Source: Lachnospiraceae bacterium (GTDB lineage: Bacteria > Bacillota > Clostridia > Lachnospirales > Lachnospiraceae). From it: DNA of 32,582 nt. Numbering within the stretch: the stretch's first letter is position 1; each line of letters starts with the position of its first letter. The notes under the pieces are model-generated. The model saw nothing but the letters and a program-made list of their open reading frames with translations, searched no databases and was not told where the DNA came from. Location: positions 1 through 32,582 of the forward strand of contig SVFL01000034.1 of the NCBI GenBank assembly GCA_015056885.1, read 5' to 3'. The position numbers were made by a program, and so were the translations under genes. Of the stretch, positions 23,331 to 31,470 are shown piece by piece.

Positions 23331-24095
23331 ATGAAGGGGTTAATATATAAGGACTTTCTGTGTCTTAGGAAAAATATAAGGACTTTTGCTTTTGTGACGG
23401 TCGGAATGATTATCATGGGTATCATGTTTTTATTGAGCAGTCAGTACGGCAATGTGGCAGTTATGTTTGAGGAGACAATGCAGGAGTCCGGAATGGAAGC
23501 AGAAGATTTTAATCAGGTTATGCGGATATCTGTCTGGTTCATGCTGATACTGCCTGTTTGTTTTATTGCAGATGTGACGCAGTGTTTTCGAGAGGATAAC
23601 AGAGTTGGTTTTCATAAGGTTTTATCCGGGGTGGCTTTAACCCCCGGCCAAATTGTGGGCAGCAGATATTTGACGACTCTCATCTATGGGGCTATAAGTA
23701 TGACTGTAGCTATGTTTTGTGCATTTTTAATTACAGTTGTGCCTTCTAAAATAGAGTTGGATAATCTGTATATAGGAATTATTACAGTGACAGCAGGGTT
23801 CCTTTTGTACATGAGTTTTAATTTGTTTATGACATATCTGTGTGGTGCGAGAAGAGCAGATTTGATTCAGATGCTGCCTTTAATCGTTATGCTGGTGGCA
23901 AATGGAGTTCTGGCAGGAAAGTTTGGTAGTATGACAGATGAGCAGATGAATACACTGATACGTAATGCAACGGATGTTGTTTTGTGGTTTCTTGAAAATG
24001 GCTATAAGATATTAATTCCGGCGGCTGTTGCAGGCATGCTTTTGTCTTATGCAGGCAGTGTAGCGGTATATAAACGTCGAAGGAGGGTATTGTAA
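23331..24095 (+). CDS. ABC-2 type permease (first)
   Basis: A 254-residue membrane protein with about six helices. It begins MKGLIYKDFLCLRKNIRTF, the short cytoplasmic start seen in ABC-2 permeases of this group, and ends in a basic tail (YKRRRRVL). The stretch FREDNRVGFHKVLSGVALTPGQIVGSRYL between the second and third helices is the usual cytoplasmic coupling segment. The ATG at 23331 has AGGAGG at 23319-23324. The ATPase stop is 1 bp upstream, and the second permease overlaps its stop (TAATG). It probably forms a heterodimer with that permease, driven by the ATPase. Confidence 0.85.
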   Translation: MKGLIYKDFLCLRKNIRTFAFVTVGMIIMGIMFLLSSQYGNVAVMFEETMQESGMEAEDFNQVMRISVWFMLILPVCFIADVTQCFREDNRVGFHKVLSGVALTPGQIVGSRYLTTLIYGAISMTVAMFCAFLITVVPSKIELDNLYIGIITVTAGFLLYMSFNLFMTYLCGARRADLIQMLPLIVMLVANGVLAGKFGSMTDEQMNTLIRNATDVVLWFLENGYKILIPAAVAGMLLSYAGSVAVYKRRRRVL

Positions 24096-24829
24096 TGGCG
24101 GGACTGTTATATAAGGATTTTGTGGCTGTTCACGGCAAAACATATGTAGCTGTGTTATCGGTAATTACTTTGCTTTTAGCCGTTTTTGCCATTTCACCTC
24201 TTCCGGCAGCTTCCAATTATGCGGCAGCGATTATTGTGGGTGGTCTGGTAACAATGGCAGCATTAATACTTCCAATGATAGTGGTGGGATTTATTGAAAC
24301 CGGTATTATTCAGACAGATGAGGGAGTCGGGAAGAAAGCTTATGTGATGAGTCTGCCGGTGAGTAAACGTCAGTATGTGGCATCAAAATACCTATTTGTT
24401 CTGATTAGTTATTATGTGGCTTTATCGGTAAGCCTGGTTTGGGCACAGTTTGTAAACGGTTGTATGGAAGAGGCATTACAGAATAGTTTTCTAATGGATG
24501 CGATGGGCTTAACACCTTTATTGATGCAGGTGCTTTTGTTGGCATCCGCTATTGAATTGCCTTTCTTTATCAATGTGGGTGTGAAGGCCGGTAATGCAAT
24601 TAAGACCGGTATACTGGTTGTTGTGTTCTTTGCAATGTTTGGTTATGGGCTTTTTGGGGATATGACAGTGTTAAATAATATCACATGGATTGGCTGGTTG
24701 AAGGAGCATAAGACCTTGACCATGACATTAAATGTGTTTGGACCGGTGATTACAGGTGGATTGTATTATCTGTCTTATCGTGTTGCTGTGTCTGTTTTTG
24801 AGAGAAGGGAGTGCCGGGATGAAGAGTAG
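24095..24829 (+). CDS. ABC-2 type permease (second)
   Basis: A 244-residue membrane protein with about six helices. It begins MAGLLYKDFVAVHGKTY, parallel to the first permease (MKGLIYKDF). It contains TDEGVGKKAYVMSLPVSKRQYVASKYLFV, the coupling segment with the LPVSR/K-Q-YV motif common in this family. The start overlaps the previous stop by one base, and its own end overlaps the next gene by 11 bp. With the first permease and the ATPase it makes one exporter. Typical relatives export peptides or antimicrobials, but nothing here fixes the substrate. Confidence 0.85.
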   Translation: MAGLLYKDFVAVHGKTYVAVLSVITLLLAVFAISPLPAASNYAAAIIVGGLVTMAALILPMIVVGFIETGIIQTDEGVGKKAYVMSLPVSKRQYVASKYLFVLISYYVALSVSLVWAQFVNGCMEEALQNSFLMDAMGLTPLLMQVLLLASAIELPFFINVGVKAGNAIKTGILVVVFFAMFGYGLFGDMTVLNNITWIGWLKEHKTLTMTLNVFGPVITGGLYYLSYRVAVSVFERRECRDEE

Positions 24830-25709
24830 CAATCTTACAATAAAGAGACTTTTGATTTTTGTGGCATTCAGCTTTGGTTTGATTTGGATTCCTTCTATCA
24901 TCTACATGGTAAGAGGTGGTGTGTATGAATCCCCGGCCATGCAGGCAATCATGACATATGCTATGCTCTGCCCTTCTATAGGTATGTTGCTTACCAGATG
25001 GATTACCAAGGAAGGTTTTCCCATGAGGGGGGAGAATTCTTTGGGTTTGGGAATTGTATTTAAGGATAAAAAGTGGATTTGGTATGTGGTGGCGATTTTG
25101 CTTCCTTGGATATATTGGGAGCTTGGTATGGCGCTTATGTATCTGGTTCAGCCTCAGACTTTTGACCCTACAAAGCTGACGGAGATAGGTATATCTGAAA
25201 ATATCCTGTGGCTTTATCCCGTGACAGTGATTACATCAACCTGTATTTTTTCAGTAGGTGCACTGGGAGAGGAAGCCGGCTGGCGGGGCTATATGATGCC
25301 TAAGCTGGAGGAGCTTTTCGGTACAGGGAAAGCAATTTTGATAGGTGGTATCATCTGGGGGATATGGCATTTCCCTATCAATATGGCGGGGCATAATTTC
25401 GGTACCGGTTACTGGGGGGAGCCCTGGACAGGGTTTATTGCTTTTATGCTGTTTACAACGTTTATGAATGCTATTTTGACTTATCTTACCAAGAAAACCG
25501 GTTCCGTGTGGCCGGCTGCTTTTACCCATGCAGTTAATAATGGAATGGGTAGTATCTTGTTATTGTATTTTAATGAGGATAAACTTACCGGAATTTGGAC
25601 ACAAACACCTGTGTCGGGTACTTTGCGGGAGATGCCTGCAATGATGTTTGGTGTGGTGGCGATAGTGCTTTTGTGTAAGGAGAGTGCATGTGTTCGGAAG
25701 AAGGCCTGA
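24819..25709 (+). CDS. CPBP family intramembrane metalloprotease
   Basis: A 296-residue membrane protein with about eight helices and the CPBP (CAAX-protease/Abi) signature: Glu151-Glu152 and Arg156 in GEEAGWRGYMMP, His184 in GIWHFP, and His237 and Asn240-Asn241 in THAVNN. All residues expected for zinc-dependent intramembrane cleavage are present. Such proteins mature peptides or give immunity to bacteriocins in some Firmicutes. The ATG at 24819 lies inside the previous gene (11-bp overlap), with AAGGGAG at 24805-24811. As the last gene of the GntR/ABC operon it may process or protect against whatever the exporter carries, which is inference. Confidence 0.88.
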   Translation: MKSSNLTIKRLLIFVAFSFGLIWIPSIIYMVRGGVYESPAMQAIMTYAMLCPSIGMLLTRWITKEGFPMRGENSLGLGIVFKDKKWIWYVVAILLPWIYWELGMALMYLVQPQTFDPTKLTEIGISENILWLYPVTVITSTCIFSVGALGEEAGWRGYMMPKLEELFGTGKAILIGGIIWGIWHFPINMAGHNFGTGYWGEPWTGFIAFMLFTTFMNAILTYLTKKTGSVWPAAFTHAVNNGMGSILLLYFNEDKLTGIWTQTPVSGTLREMPAMMFGVVAIVLLCKESACVRKKA

Positions 25710-25716
25710 TTTTTTG

Positions 25717-25745
25717 ATTGTGATTGAGTGAAGCTAATGATAAAA
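25717..25745 (+). promoter_or_regulatory. Probable promoter of the DUF3880 glycosyltransferase gene
   Basis: TTGTGA (25717-25722), a 17-bp spacer and TAAAAT (25740-25745). The remaining leader of about 100 bp to 25851 shows no clear structure. No terminator is seen after the CPBP gene, so read-through is possible. Confidence 0.45.
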
Positions 25746-25851
25746 TGTATTTAGAAGTTTCGTTTGAAAGGTTGCACAGATATCAAGAATAAGGGATATA
25801 TCCGTCGTGTAAATGGCAGACGAAATGGCAGATGGGAGGTTTTGATTATTC

Positions 25852-27003
25852 ATGAAAAAAATACTAATGATAATGACTAACATAACCACCTCCAATATGC
25901 AGAACTATTTGCAAGAAATGGCTTATGAGGTAATTCCCTGGCAGGCGTCTTACGGCGGCAATGCTACCATCTGGGCAGAGGAGCTTAGTGCTGTTTTGGA
26001 TAGCAGCTATTATGGGGTATTCATGTACAATTATTACCCTGAATTTGCTCAGGTGTGCTATGAGAAAAAATGCTATTATGTAACTTGGATTGTAGATAAT
26101 CCTCATTTTTCCCTATGGAGCAGTACCGTAAAATATGACACCAACCGTATTTTTGTGTTTGATAAGAGCCAATTGGAGGATTTAAAAAAACGGGGAGTGG
26201 AACGAGTCTATTATCTTCCTTTGGGAGCAGATGTGGAATTTTTTGATAAAGTGGATTTTCAGAAAGGAAGCTTCCCGGCAGATGTGTCCTTTGTGGGGAG
26301 CTTGTACAATGAGCCCTCCAGAAATATGTTTGCACAGATTGTTGGTCTGTCACCTTATATAGAGGGCTATCTGAATGCTTTGATACAGGCACAGCAGAAA
26401 ATATCGGAAAATATTATCGATAAAAAAACAATCACCCCACAGATATGGGATGCATTGAAGCAATGTGTCAATTTAGTGCCGGATGATGCCTATGATTTTC
26501 CATATGAAGAGTGTTTTTTGAGCATCTTACAAAAGGAAGTCACCAGAAGAGAGCGTTGTCAGGCAGTGACTCTGTTGCAGGAGTTGTTTGATTTTAAATT
26601 GTATACAGGTTCTTCTTTGGAGTTTAATTCCAAGCTAAAAAAAGAAAGCTATGTGGATTATGCCACGGAGATGCCGGTGGTGTTTCGTCAAAGTAAGGTA
26701 AATATCAATATTACGGTGCGGTCCATCACATCCGGTATTCCCTTGCGAGCATTGGATATTATGGCGTGTAAAGGATTTCTTTTGTCCAATTATCAAAAAG
26801 AACTTGCGGAATATTTTGAAGAAGACAAGGAATGTGTATTTTATTATAATTTGGAAGATATGGCAGTAAAGACAGACTTTTATATCCGACATGATGAAGA
26901 GCGGAAGCAGATTGCACTTGCAGGATACGAGAAAGTCCGGAAGGAATTTTCCTTGAGAAGGCAGCTGGAAAGGATGCATCAATTGTTAGTGAGTGCGGAG
27001 TAA
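25852..27003 (+). CDS. Glycosyltransferase of the DUF3880/CgeB type
   Basis: A 383-residue cytosolic protein. The N-terminal half carries the DUF3880-like pattern (YGVFMYNYYPEFAQVC, then VTWIVDNPHFSL at 77-88, and YLPLGADVEFF). The C-terminal part (about 275-380) has the group-1-like nucleotide-sugar binding region (FRQSKVNINITVRSITSGIPLRALDIMACKGFLLSNYQKELAEYFEEDKE). Relatives include CgeB/YkvP-like and flagellar or surface glycosyltransferases. The acceptor is unknown, and no sugar cluster lies nearby. The ATG at 25852 is the only start, since an in-frame TGA lies 9 bp upstream. GGGAGG at 25834-25839 is about 12 nt away, a long spacing. It is transcribed alone and closed by a strong terminator. 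Confidence 0.82.
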   Translation: MKKILMIMTNITTSNMQNYLQEMAYEVIPWQASYGGNATIWAEELSAVLDSSYYGVFMYNYYPEFAQVCYEKKCYYVTWIVDNPHFSLWSSTVKYDTNRIFVFDKSQLEDLKKRGVERVYYLPLGADVEFFDKVDFQKGSFPADVSFVGSLYNEPSRNMFAQIVGLSPYIEGYLNALIQAQQKISENIIDKKTITPQIWDALKQCVNLVPDDAYDFPYEECFLSILQKEVTRRERCQAVTLLQELFDFKLYTGSSLEFNSKLKKESYVDYATEMPVVFRQSKVNINITVRSITSGIPLRALDIMACKGFLLSNYQKELAEYFEEDKECVFYYNLEDMAVKTDFYIRHDEERKQIALAGYEKVRKEFSLRRQLERMHQLLVSAE

Positions 27004-27009
27004 TAAAGT

Positions 27010-27053
27010 GTCCCGGTTTATGATTCATTATGAGTCATAGACCGGGACTTTTT
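27010..27053. terminator. Bidirectional intrinsic terminator
   Basis: An 18-bp uninterrupted stem (27010-27027 with 27031-27048, including G-U pairs), a three-base loop and TTTTT. It lies between the convergent ends at 27003 and 27071. Confidence 0.9.
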
Positions 27054-27070
27054 GCATGAATTTATTAAAT

Positions 27071-29704
27071 TTACTTCGCAGTCTTGCGCTGTACGAACTT
27101 CACAATTTCTACAATAGGAATTACCAGTACGCCCAAACCGATTGCGATGAAGTACTCAGCCATGGTAACGGCACTGAAGCCGAAAGCATTTGCCAAAACA
27201 GGTACTTCACATACCAGAGTGGTAGCAATCAAGGTAACTACTGCTGCGCCCAAGAGAATCTTGTTCTGACCTTTCAGGCGGAAGATGCTTCCGCGCTGGG
27301 AACGCATGTTAAAGCTGTGGAAAATTTCAGCCATGGACATGGTAAGGAAAGCCATGGTCATACCTTCGGGGCTGTCTGCAATTTCCCAAACACCGGACTC
27401 CATGTAGTGACCGACGAAGTAGGACAAAAGTACCAGACCGGATACCATAATACCCTGATAAGCAATGTCTACGCCCATACCGCCGGAGAAAATGCCGGCC
27501 TTAGCATCACGGGGTTTACGCTCCATAATGTCGGGCTCTGCTTTTTCCATACCCAGTGCAAGAGCGGGGAAACAGTCAGTAACAAGGTTAATCCACAAAA
27601 GGTGTACGGGCTTCAAAATGGTGAAGCCGAGCAAAGTTGCTGCAAAAATACTGATTACCTCACTCATGTTGGAACCGAGGAGGAACTGGATTGCCTTACG
27701 GATGTTGTCATAAATACGACGGCCTTCCTCAACAGCACCTACGATAGTAGCAAAGTTGTCATCGGTAAGAACCATATCTGCAACGTTCTTGGTAACGTCT
27801 GTACCGGTGATACCCATACCAACACCGATGTCTGCGGATTTAATGGAAGGAGCATCGTTTACACCGTCACCGGTCATTGCGGTTACATAACCTGCATCAC
27901 GCCAAGCGTTAACGATACGGGTCTTGTGCTCGGGCTGTACGCGAGCATATACTGCAAAGTTAGCCAGTTCCTTAGCGAACTCCTCATCGCTCATTTCATT
28001 CAGCTGGGAGCCGGTGATAGCGCGCTTACCCTCAGTGAGAATACCAAGCTCTTTAGCGATAGCAACTGCAGTGTCAATGTGGTCACCGGTAATCATGATT
28101 GCACGGATACCTGCGCCGTTACACTCGGCAATTGCAGCCTTTACCTCGGGACGAACGGGGTCAATCATACCGCTCAAGCCCACGAAGCAAAGCTCCTGCT
28201 CCAATACATCTGCCTCATAGGCAGCAGGCTCAGCATCCCAGATGCGCTGTGCACAAGCCAGTACACGGAGTGCCTTGTCAGCCATAGCTTTATTACCTGT
28301 AAGAATCTGCTGACGATACTCAGCAGTCATGGGAACGGGTTTGCCATCCTTTAAATAAGTGGTACAACGGTCAAGAATAACGTCAGGAGCCCCCTTGGTA
28401 TACTGAATAAATTTACCATCAGAAGGATGAACAGTGGACATCAGCTTACGCCCGGAATCAAAGGGAGCCTCACCGCTTCTGGGGAATTTCTGCTTTAATT
28501 CATTTTTTGCATGGCCAAGCTTGTTAGCCCATACTACCAAAGCAGCCTCGGTGGGTTCGCCGGTTACGTTGCCATCTTCGGAAAGTTCTGCGTCACAGCA
28601 AAGGGCCATAGCCTGTGCAAGATACTTTTCGTCTTCGCCAAAGAAATCTACAACGGTCATCTTATTTTGGGTTAGTGTACCGGTTTTATCGGAACAGATA
28701 ATCTGTGCGCAACCCAGAGTTTCTACTGCGGTAAGTCTTCTGATAATCGCATTTCTCTTGGACATATTGGTAACACCGATGGAAAGAACCACCGTTACTA
28801 CCGCTGCAAGACCTTCAGGAATCGCTGCTACAGCCAGAGATACTGCTACCATGAAGGAATTCAGCATACCCTCAAAGCTAATACCGCCGGCACGAACATT
28901 CTGTACAATGAAAATTACGACACAGATGCCCAGAACCAGCCAGGTCAGAATCTTGGAAAGCTGACTGAGCTTCAGCTGCAAAGGAGTCTGACCTTCTTCC
29001 GCTTTAGCCAATGCATCTGCAATTTTACCCATCTCGGTATCCATGCCGGTTGCAGTGATAACTGCTTTACCACGTCCATAAACGATGGTGGAGCCCATGT
29101 AAACCATGTTTTTACGGTCGCCCAAAGGAACGTCCTTGGAGGAGTCCTCCAAATTGATAATATCGATAAATTTAGTAACAGGAACGGATTCACCGGTAAG
29201 AGCAGCTTCCTCTACCTTCAGACTGGCATTTTCAATCAGTCGTCCATCTGCGGGAACTGCATCACCTGCCTCCAATACTACGATGTCGCCCACTACCAGG
29301 TCTTCGCTGGGGACAGACATGAGTTTGCCGTCACGCAAAACCTTGGAGGTCGCTGCGGACATTTCCTGTAGTGCTTCAATTGCTTTTTCGGCCTTGTTTT
29401 CCTGATACACACCCAGAACTGCGTTGATGATTACCACAGCCAGAATGATGATTACATCTGCAAAGCTTTCGCCCTCCACTACAGCCAGCACACCACTGAT
29501 GGCAGCTGCTGCCAGCAAAATCAGAATCATGGGATCCATCAGCTGCTTTACAAATCGTTTCAGGATAGAGTCTTTCTTGGCTTCCGCCAGTTTGTTTTTG
29601 CCGTTTGTCTGCAAGCGTGTGTCAGCTTCCTGGGAGGAAAGTCCTACCTCAGAGCTTTTGGTTTCTGCCAATACGGCAGATAGGTCTTCACAATAATGTT
29701 TCAT
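27071..29704 (-). CDS. P-type ATPase for Ca2+/Mn2+ export
   Basis: An 877-residue P2A-type ATPase. Motifs in order are TGES (170-173), PEGL in M4 (296-299), the phosphorylated Asp339 in DKTGTLT, KGAP (437-440), TGDGVND (611-617), the M5 pair Asn679/Glu682 (SNMSEV) and M6 NLVTD (706-710). The M4/M5/M6 residues match Ca2+ sites of SERCA-type pumps. A Mn2+-sensing yybP-ykoY riboswitch and terminator precede the gene, as known for L. lactis yoaB and the S. pneumoniae mgtA/pacL-type ATPase. The likely role is therefore Mn2+ (and possibly Ca2+) efflux. The start at 29704 has AAAGGAG at 29712-29718, 8 nt away. Length is normal. It is transcribed alone, leftward. Confidence 0.93.
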   Translation of the reverse strand: MKHYCEDLSAVLAETKSSEVGLSSQEADTRLQTNGKNKLAEAKKDSILKRFVKQLMDPMILILLAAAAISGVLAVVEGESFADVIIILAVVIINAVLGVYQENKAEKAIEALQEMSAATSKVLRDGKLMSVPSEDLVVGDIVVLEAGDAVPADGRLIENASLKVEEAALTGESVPVTKFIDIINLEDSSKDVPLGDRKNMVYMGSTIVYGRGKAVITATGMDTEMGKIADALAKAEEGQTPLQLKLSQLSKILTWLVLGICVVIFIVQNVRAGGISFEGMLNSFMVAVSLAVAAIPEGLAAVVTVVLSIGVTNMSKRNAIIRRLTAVETLGCAQIICSDKTGTLTQNKMTVVDFFGEDEKYLAQAMALCCDAELSEDGNVTGEPTEAALVVWANKLGHAKNELKQKFPRSGEAPFDSGRKLMSTVHPSDGKFIQYTKGAPDVILDRCTTYLKDGKPVPMTAEYRQQILTGNKAMADKALRVLACAQRIWDAEPAAYEADVLEQELCFVGLSGMIDPVRPEVKAAIAECNGAGIRAIMITGDHIDTAVAIAKELGILTEGKRAITGSQLNEMSDEEFAKELANFAVYARVQPEHKTRIVNAWRDAGYVTAMTGDGVNDAPSIKSADIGVGMGITGTDVTKNVADMVLTDDNFATIVGAVEEGRRIYDNIRKAIQFLLGSNMSEVISIFAATLLGFTILKPVHLLWINLVTDCFPALALGMEKAEPDIMERKPRDAKAGIFSGGMGVDIAYQGIMVSGLVLLSYFVGHYMESGVWEIADSPEGMTMAFLTMSMAEIFHSFNMRSQRGSIFRLKGQNKILLGAAVVTLIATTLVCEVPVLANAFGFSAVTMAEYFIAIGLGVLVIPIVEIVKFVQRKTAK

Positions 29705-29743
29705 GTGAATGTCTCCTTTCTGTTATGTAGATATTGTAAACAG

Positions 29744-29780
29744 AAAAACCCCAAATATAGCTTCAAACTATATCTGGGGT
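29744..29780 (-). terminator. Riboswitch-controlled terminator
   Basis: On the minus strand ACCCCAgATATAG (29780-29768) pairs with CTATATtTGGGGT (29760-29748), followed by TTTTT. It lies between the aptamer and the ribosome site of the ATPase gene, as expected for transcription control. Confidence 0.88.
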
Positions 29781-29783
29781 AAA

Positions 29784-29935
29784 AAATGCATAGGTATAGA
29801 AACACATGCGTACTCCATGTATAGCTTGAAAGATATACATGAGTCTCGCAAATTAAAACAAGCCAGACCGTAAGGCCGAACTGTTGACTTGTTGCGTTGT
29901 TGCACGCTTGCTACTCCCTCAAGGGATTTTCATTT
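29784..29935 (-). ncRNA. yybP-ykoY family (Mn2+) riboswitch aptamer
   Basis: The minus-strand leader has the two conserved loops of this class: GGGAGUAGC (29918-29910) and GCGAGACU (29849-29842). A P1 candidate pairs AAAUG (29935-29931) with CAUUU (29788-29784). A side helix carries ACAAG...CUUGU. The second loop sits in UGCG-AGACUC-AUGUAUA...UAUACAU-GGAGU-A-CGCA. Family members bind Mn2+ and turn genes on. An intrinsic terminator follows, so Mn2+ binding should favour read-through into the P-type ATPase gene. Exact ends are estimates. Confidence 0.85.
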
Positions 29936-29942
29936 AGAGGGT

Positions 29943-29971
29943 ATTTTAGCACCGGTTTTTACATTTGTCAA
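29943..29971 (-). promoter_or_regulatory. Promoter of the riboswitch/ATPase transcript
   Basis: On the minus strand a perfect TTGACA (29971-29966), a 17-bp spacer and TAAAAT (29948-29943). Transcription would start near 29936, right at the aptamer. Confidence 0.85.
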
Positions 29972-30052
29972 AACATTTTTCATCTTTTGTGTAATTTTAC
30001 ATAGATTTTACCTGAATTACAGATTGGTTGATAGCTTTTATGAAATTAATAA

Positions 30053-30061
30053 TGTTATGAT
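30053..30061 (+). promoter_or_regulatory. Extended -10 promoter of oadB
   Basis: TGTTATGAT (30053-30061) fits TGnTATAAT with one mismatch. The start codon is 34 bp downstream. No strong -35 is seen. Confidence 0.5.
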
Positions 30062-30094
30062 AAAATATGAAAAATTGTATGAGGAGGAAATGTC

Positions 30095-31249
30095 ATGGAT
30101 TATTTATTGGAGGGAGTGCGAGCTCTCTGTGATTTCAGCGGTGGCGGCTGGAAGTGTCTGGTTATGTATGTAATCGGTATTGCACTGATTTGGCTGGCTA
30201 TCAAGAAAGAGTATGAGCCTTCATTGTTGCTCCCTATGGGATTTGGTGCAATTCTTGTAAACCTGCCCCTGTCAGGTGTTTTGAATCAGAATGTGGGCGG
30301 AATTGAGGCGCACGGTATTATTGAGTGGTTATTTGAGGTTGGTATTGAGGCTTCTGAGGCAATGCCCATATTGTTGTTCATCGGTATTGGTGCGATGATC
30401 GACTTTGGTCCTCTTTTATCTAACCCCAGTATGTTCCTGTATGGTGCTGCAGCACAGTTTGGTATTTTTGCAGCTATCCTGTTAGCAGCATTGTTGGGAT
30501 TTGATATCAAAGATGCAGCTTCCATTGGTATCATCGGTGCTGCTGATGGTCCCACTGCGATTCTGGTATCACAGGTATTGAAATCTAAGTATGTAGGTGC
30601 AATTGCGGTTGCTGCTTATTCATACATGGCATTGGTGCCCATTGTACAGCCTTTTGCAATCAAGCTTGTAACAACCAAGAAAGAAAGACAGATACATATG
30701 GAATACAAACCGGAATCTGTTTCCAAGACCATGAGAATTATTTTCCCTGTGGCAGTTACTATGATTGTTGGTCTTGTAGCACCTCAGTCCGTAGCTTTGG
30801 TTGGATTTTTGATGTTTGGTAACCTGATTCGTGAATGTGGTGTTCTCGGAACCATGTCTGATACCGCACAGAATCAGCTTGCTAATCTGATTACATTGTT
30901 GCTTGGTATTACCATTTCTTTCAGCATGAAAGCGGAAGATTTCGTTGCTGTTGAGACCATATTAATTATGGCAATCGGTCTGTTTGCATTCGTAATGGAT
31001 ACCATCGGCGGATGTTTGTTTGTAAAGGTTCTGAATATATTCCGCAAGAAGAAGGTTAATCCTATGATTGGTGGTTGTGGTATTTCTGCATTCCCTATGT
31101 CATCACGTGTTGTACAGAAGCTGGCATTGCAGGAAGACCCTACCAATATTCTGATTATGCATGCGGCAGGCTCTAACGTTGCAGGTCAGATTGCATCTGT
31201 AGTAGCAGGTGGCTTGGTAATCAGTCTTGTATCTCAGTTTTTGGTGTAG
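30095..31249 (+). CDS. oadB: Na+-translocating decarboxylase beta subunit
   Basis: This 384-residue integral membrane protein is the OadB/GcdB/MmdB subunit. It decarboxylates carboxybiotin and pumps Na+ out. Family regions visible are IGIIGAADGPTAILVSQVL (144-162) with the key Asp151, GNLIRECGVLG (242-252), and the C-terminal HAAGSNVAGQIASVVAGG. About 9-10 membrane helices are predicted. Length and motifs are normal, so it should be active. The ATG at 30095 has GAGGAGG at 30081-30087, 7 nt upstream. The small gamma subunit follows by 24 bp. No alpha subunit (carboxyltransferase) or biotin carrier is in the window, so the substrate (oxaloacetate, methylmalonyl-CoA or glutaconyl-CoA) cannot be told from context. 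Confidence 0.92.
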   Translation: MDYLLEGVRALCDFSGGGWKCLVMYVIGIALIWLAIKKEYEPSLLLPMGFGAILVNLPLSGVLNQNVGGIEAHGIIEWLFEVGIEASEAMPILLFIGIGAMIDFGPLLSNPSMFLYGAAAQFGIFAAILLAALLGFDIKDAASIGIIGAADGPTAILVSQVLKSKYVGAIAVAAYSYMALVPIVQPFAIKLVTTKKERQIHMEYKPESVSKTMRIIFPVAVTMIVGLVAPQSVALVGFLMFGNLIRECGVLGTMSDTAQNQLANLITLLLGITISFSMKAEDFVAVETILIMAIGLFAFVMDTIGGCLFVKVLNIFRKKKVNPMIGGCGISAFPMSSRVVQKLALQEDPTNILIMHAAGSNVAGQIASVVAGGLVISLVSQFLV

Positions 31250-31273
31250 GCTAAGTAGAAGGGAGATATTTGT

Positions 31274-31402
31274 ATGAGCGAAACAGTTTCACAGGCTTTA
31301 GAAATTATGGGTAAGGGTATGTTGGGAATCTTCGTTGCTCTGGTTGTTATTATGATTTTCGTGTGGATTATGGCTAAAATCGGTGGTAGCAAGCAGCAGT
31401 AA
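31274..31402 (+). CDS. Small OadG-like gamma subunit of the Na+ pump
   Basis: A 42-residue protein with one membrane helix (about 17-35, LGIFVALVVIMIFVWIMAK) and short polar ends (MSETVSQALEIMGKGM and KIGGSKQQ). The pattern G-x-G-M-x-x-I-F..L near the start of the helix is that of OadG-type subunits, which help assemble the decarboxylase complex. It is much shorter than full OadG because it lacks the C-terminal soluble tail. The ATG at 31274 has AAGGGAG about 8 nt upstream. It follows oadB by 24 bp in the same transcript and ends before the hairpin at 31428. Confidence 0.8.
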   Translation: MSETVSQALEIMGKGMLGIFVALVVIMIFVWIMAKIGGSKQQ

Positions 31403-31427
31403 AAGATTTATTACATAAACATTTTAT

Positions 31428-31470
31428 GGGATGTCCGATATTTCAATAGAAATCGGGCATCCTATTTTTT
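31428..31470 (+). terminator. oadB-oadG terminator abutting the next start codon
   Basis: GGGATG.CCGAT.TTTC (31428-31444) pairs with GAAA.TCGG.CATCC (31449-31462), followed by TATTTTTT. The T run touches the ATG of the next gene at 31471. Confidence 0.85.

Noticed and set aside
27056..28354. 432-codon open frame on the plus strand opposite the P-type ATPase gene
   Set aside because: It is antisense to a gene with all P-type ATPase motifs. Its product is low in hydrophobic order, has odd composition, and has no ribosome site.
15676..31402. accDA supplying the missing carboxyltransferase for the OadB/OadG pump
   Set aside because: The protein has the AccD zinc ribbon and AccA half of a true acetyl-CoA carboxylase, lies 13 kb away, and has a FabT-type promoter. 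Nothing links it to the pump.
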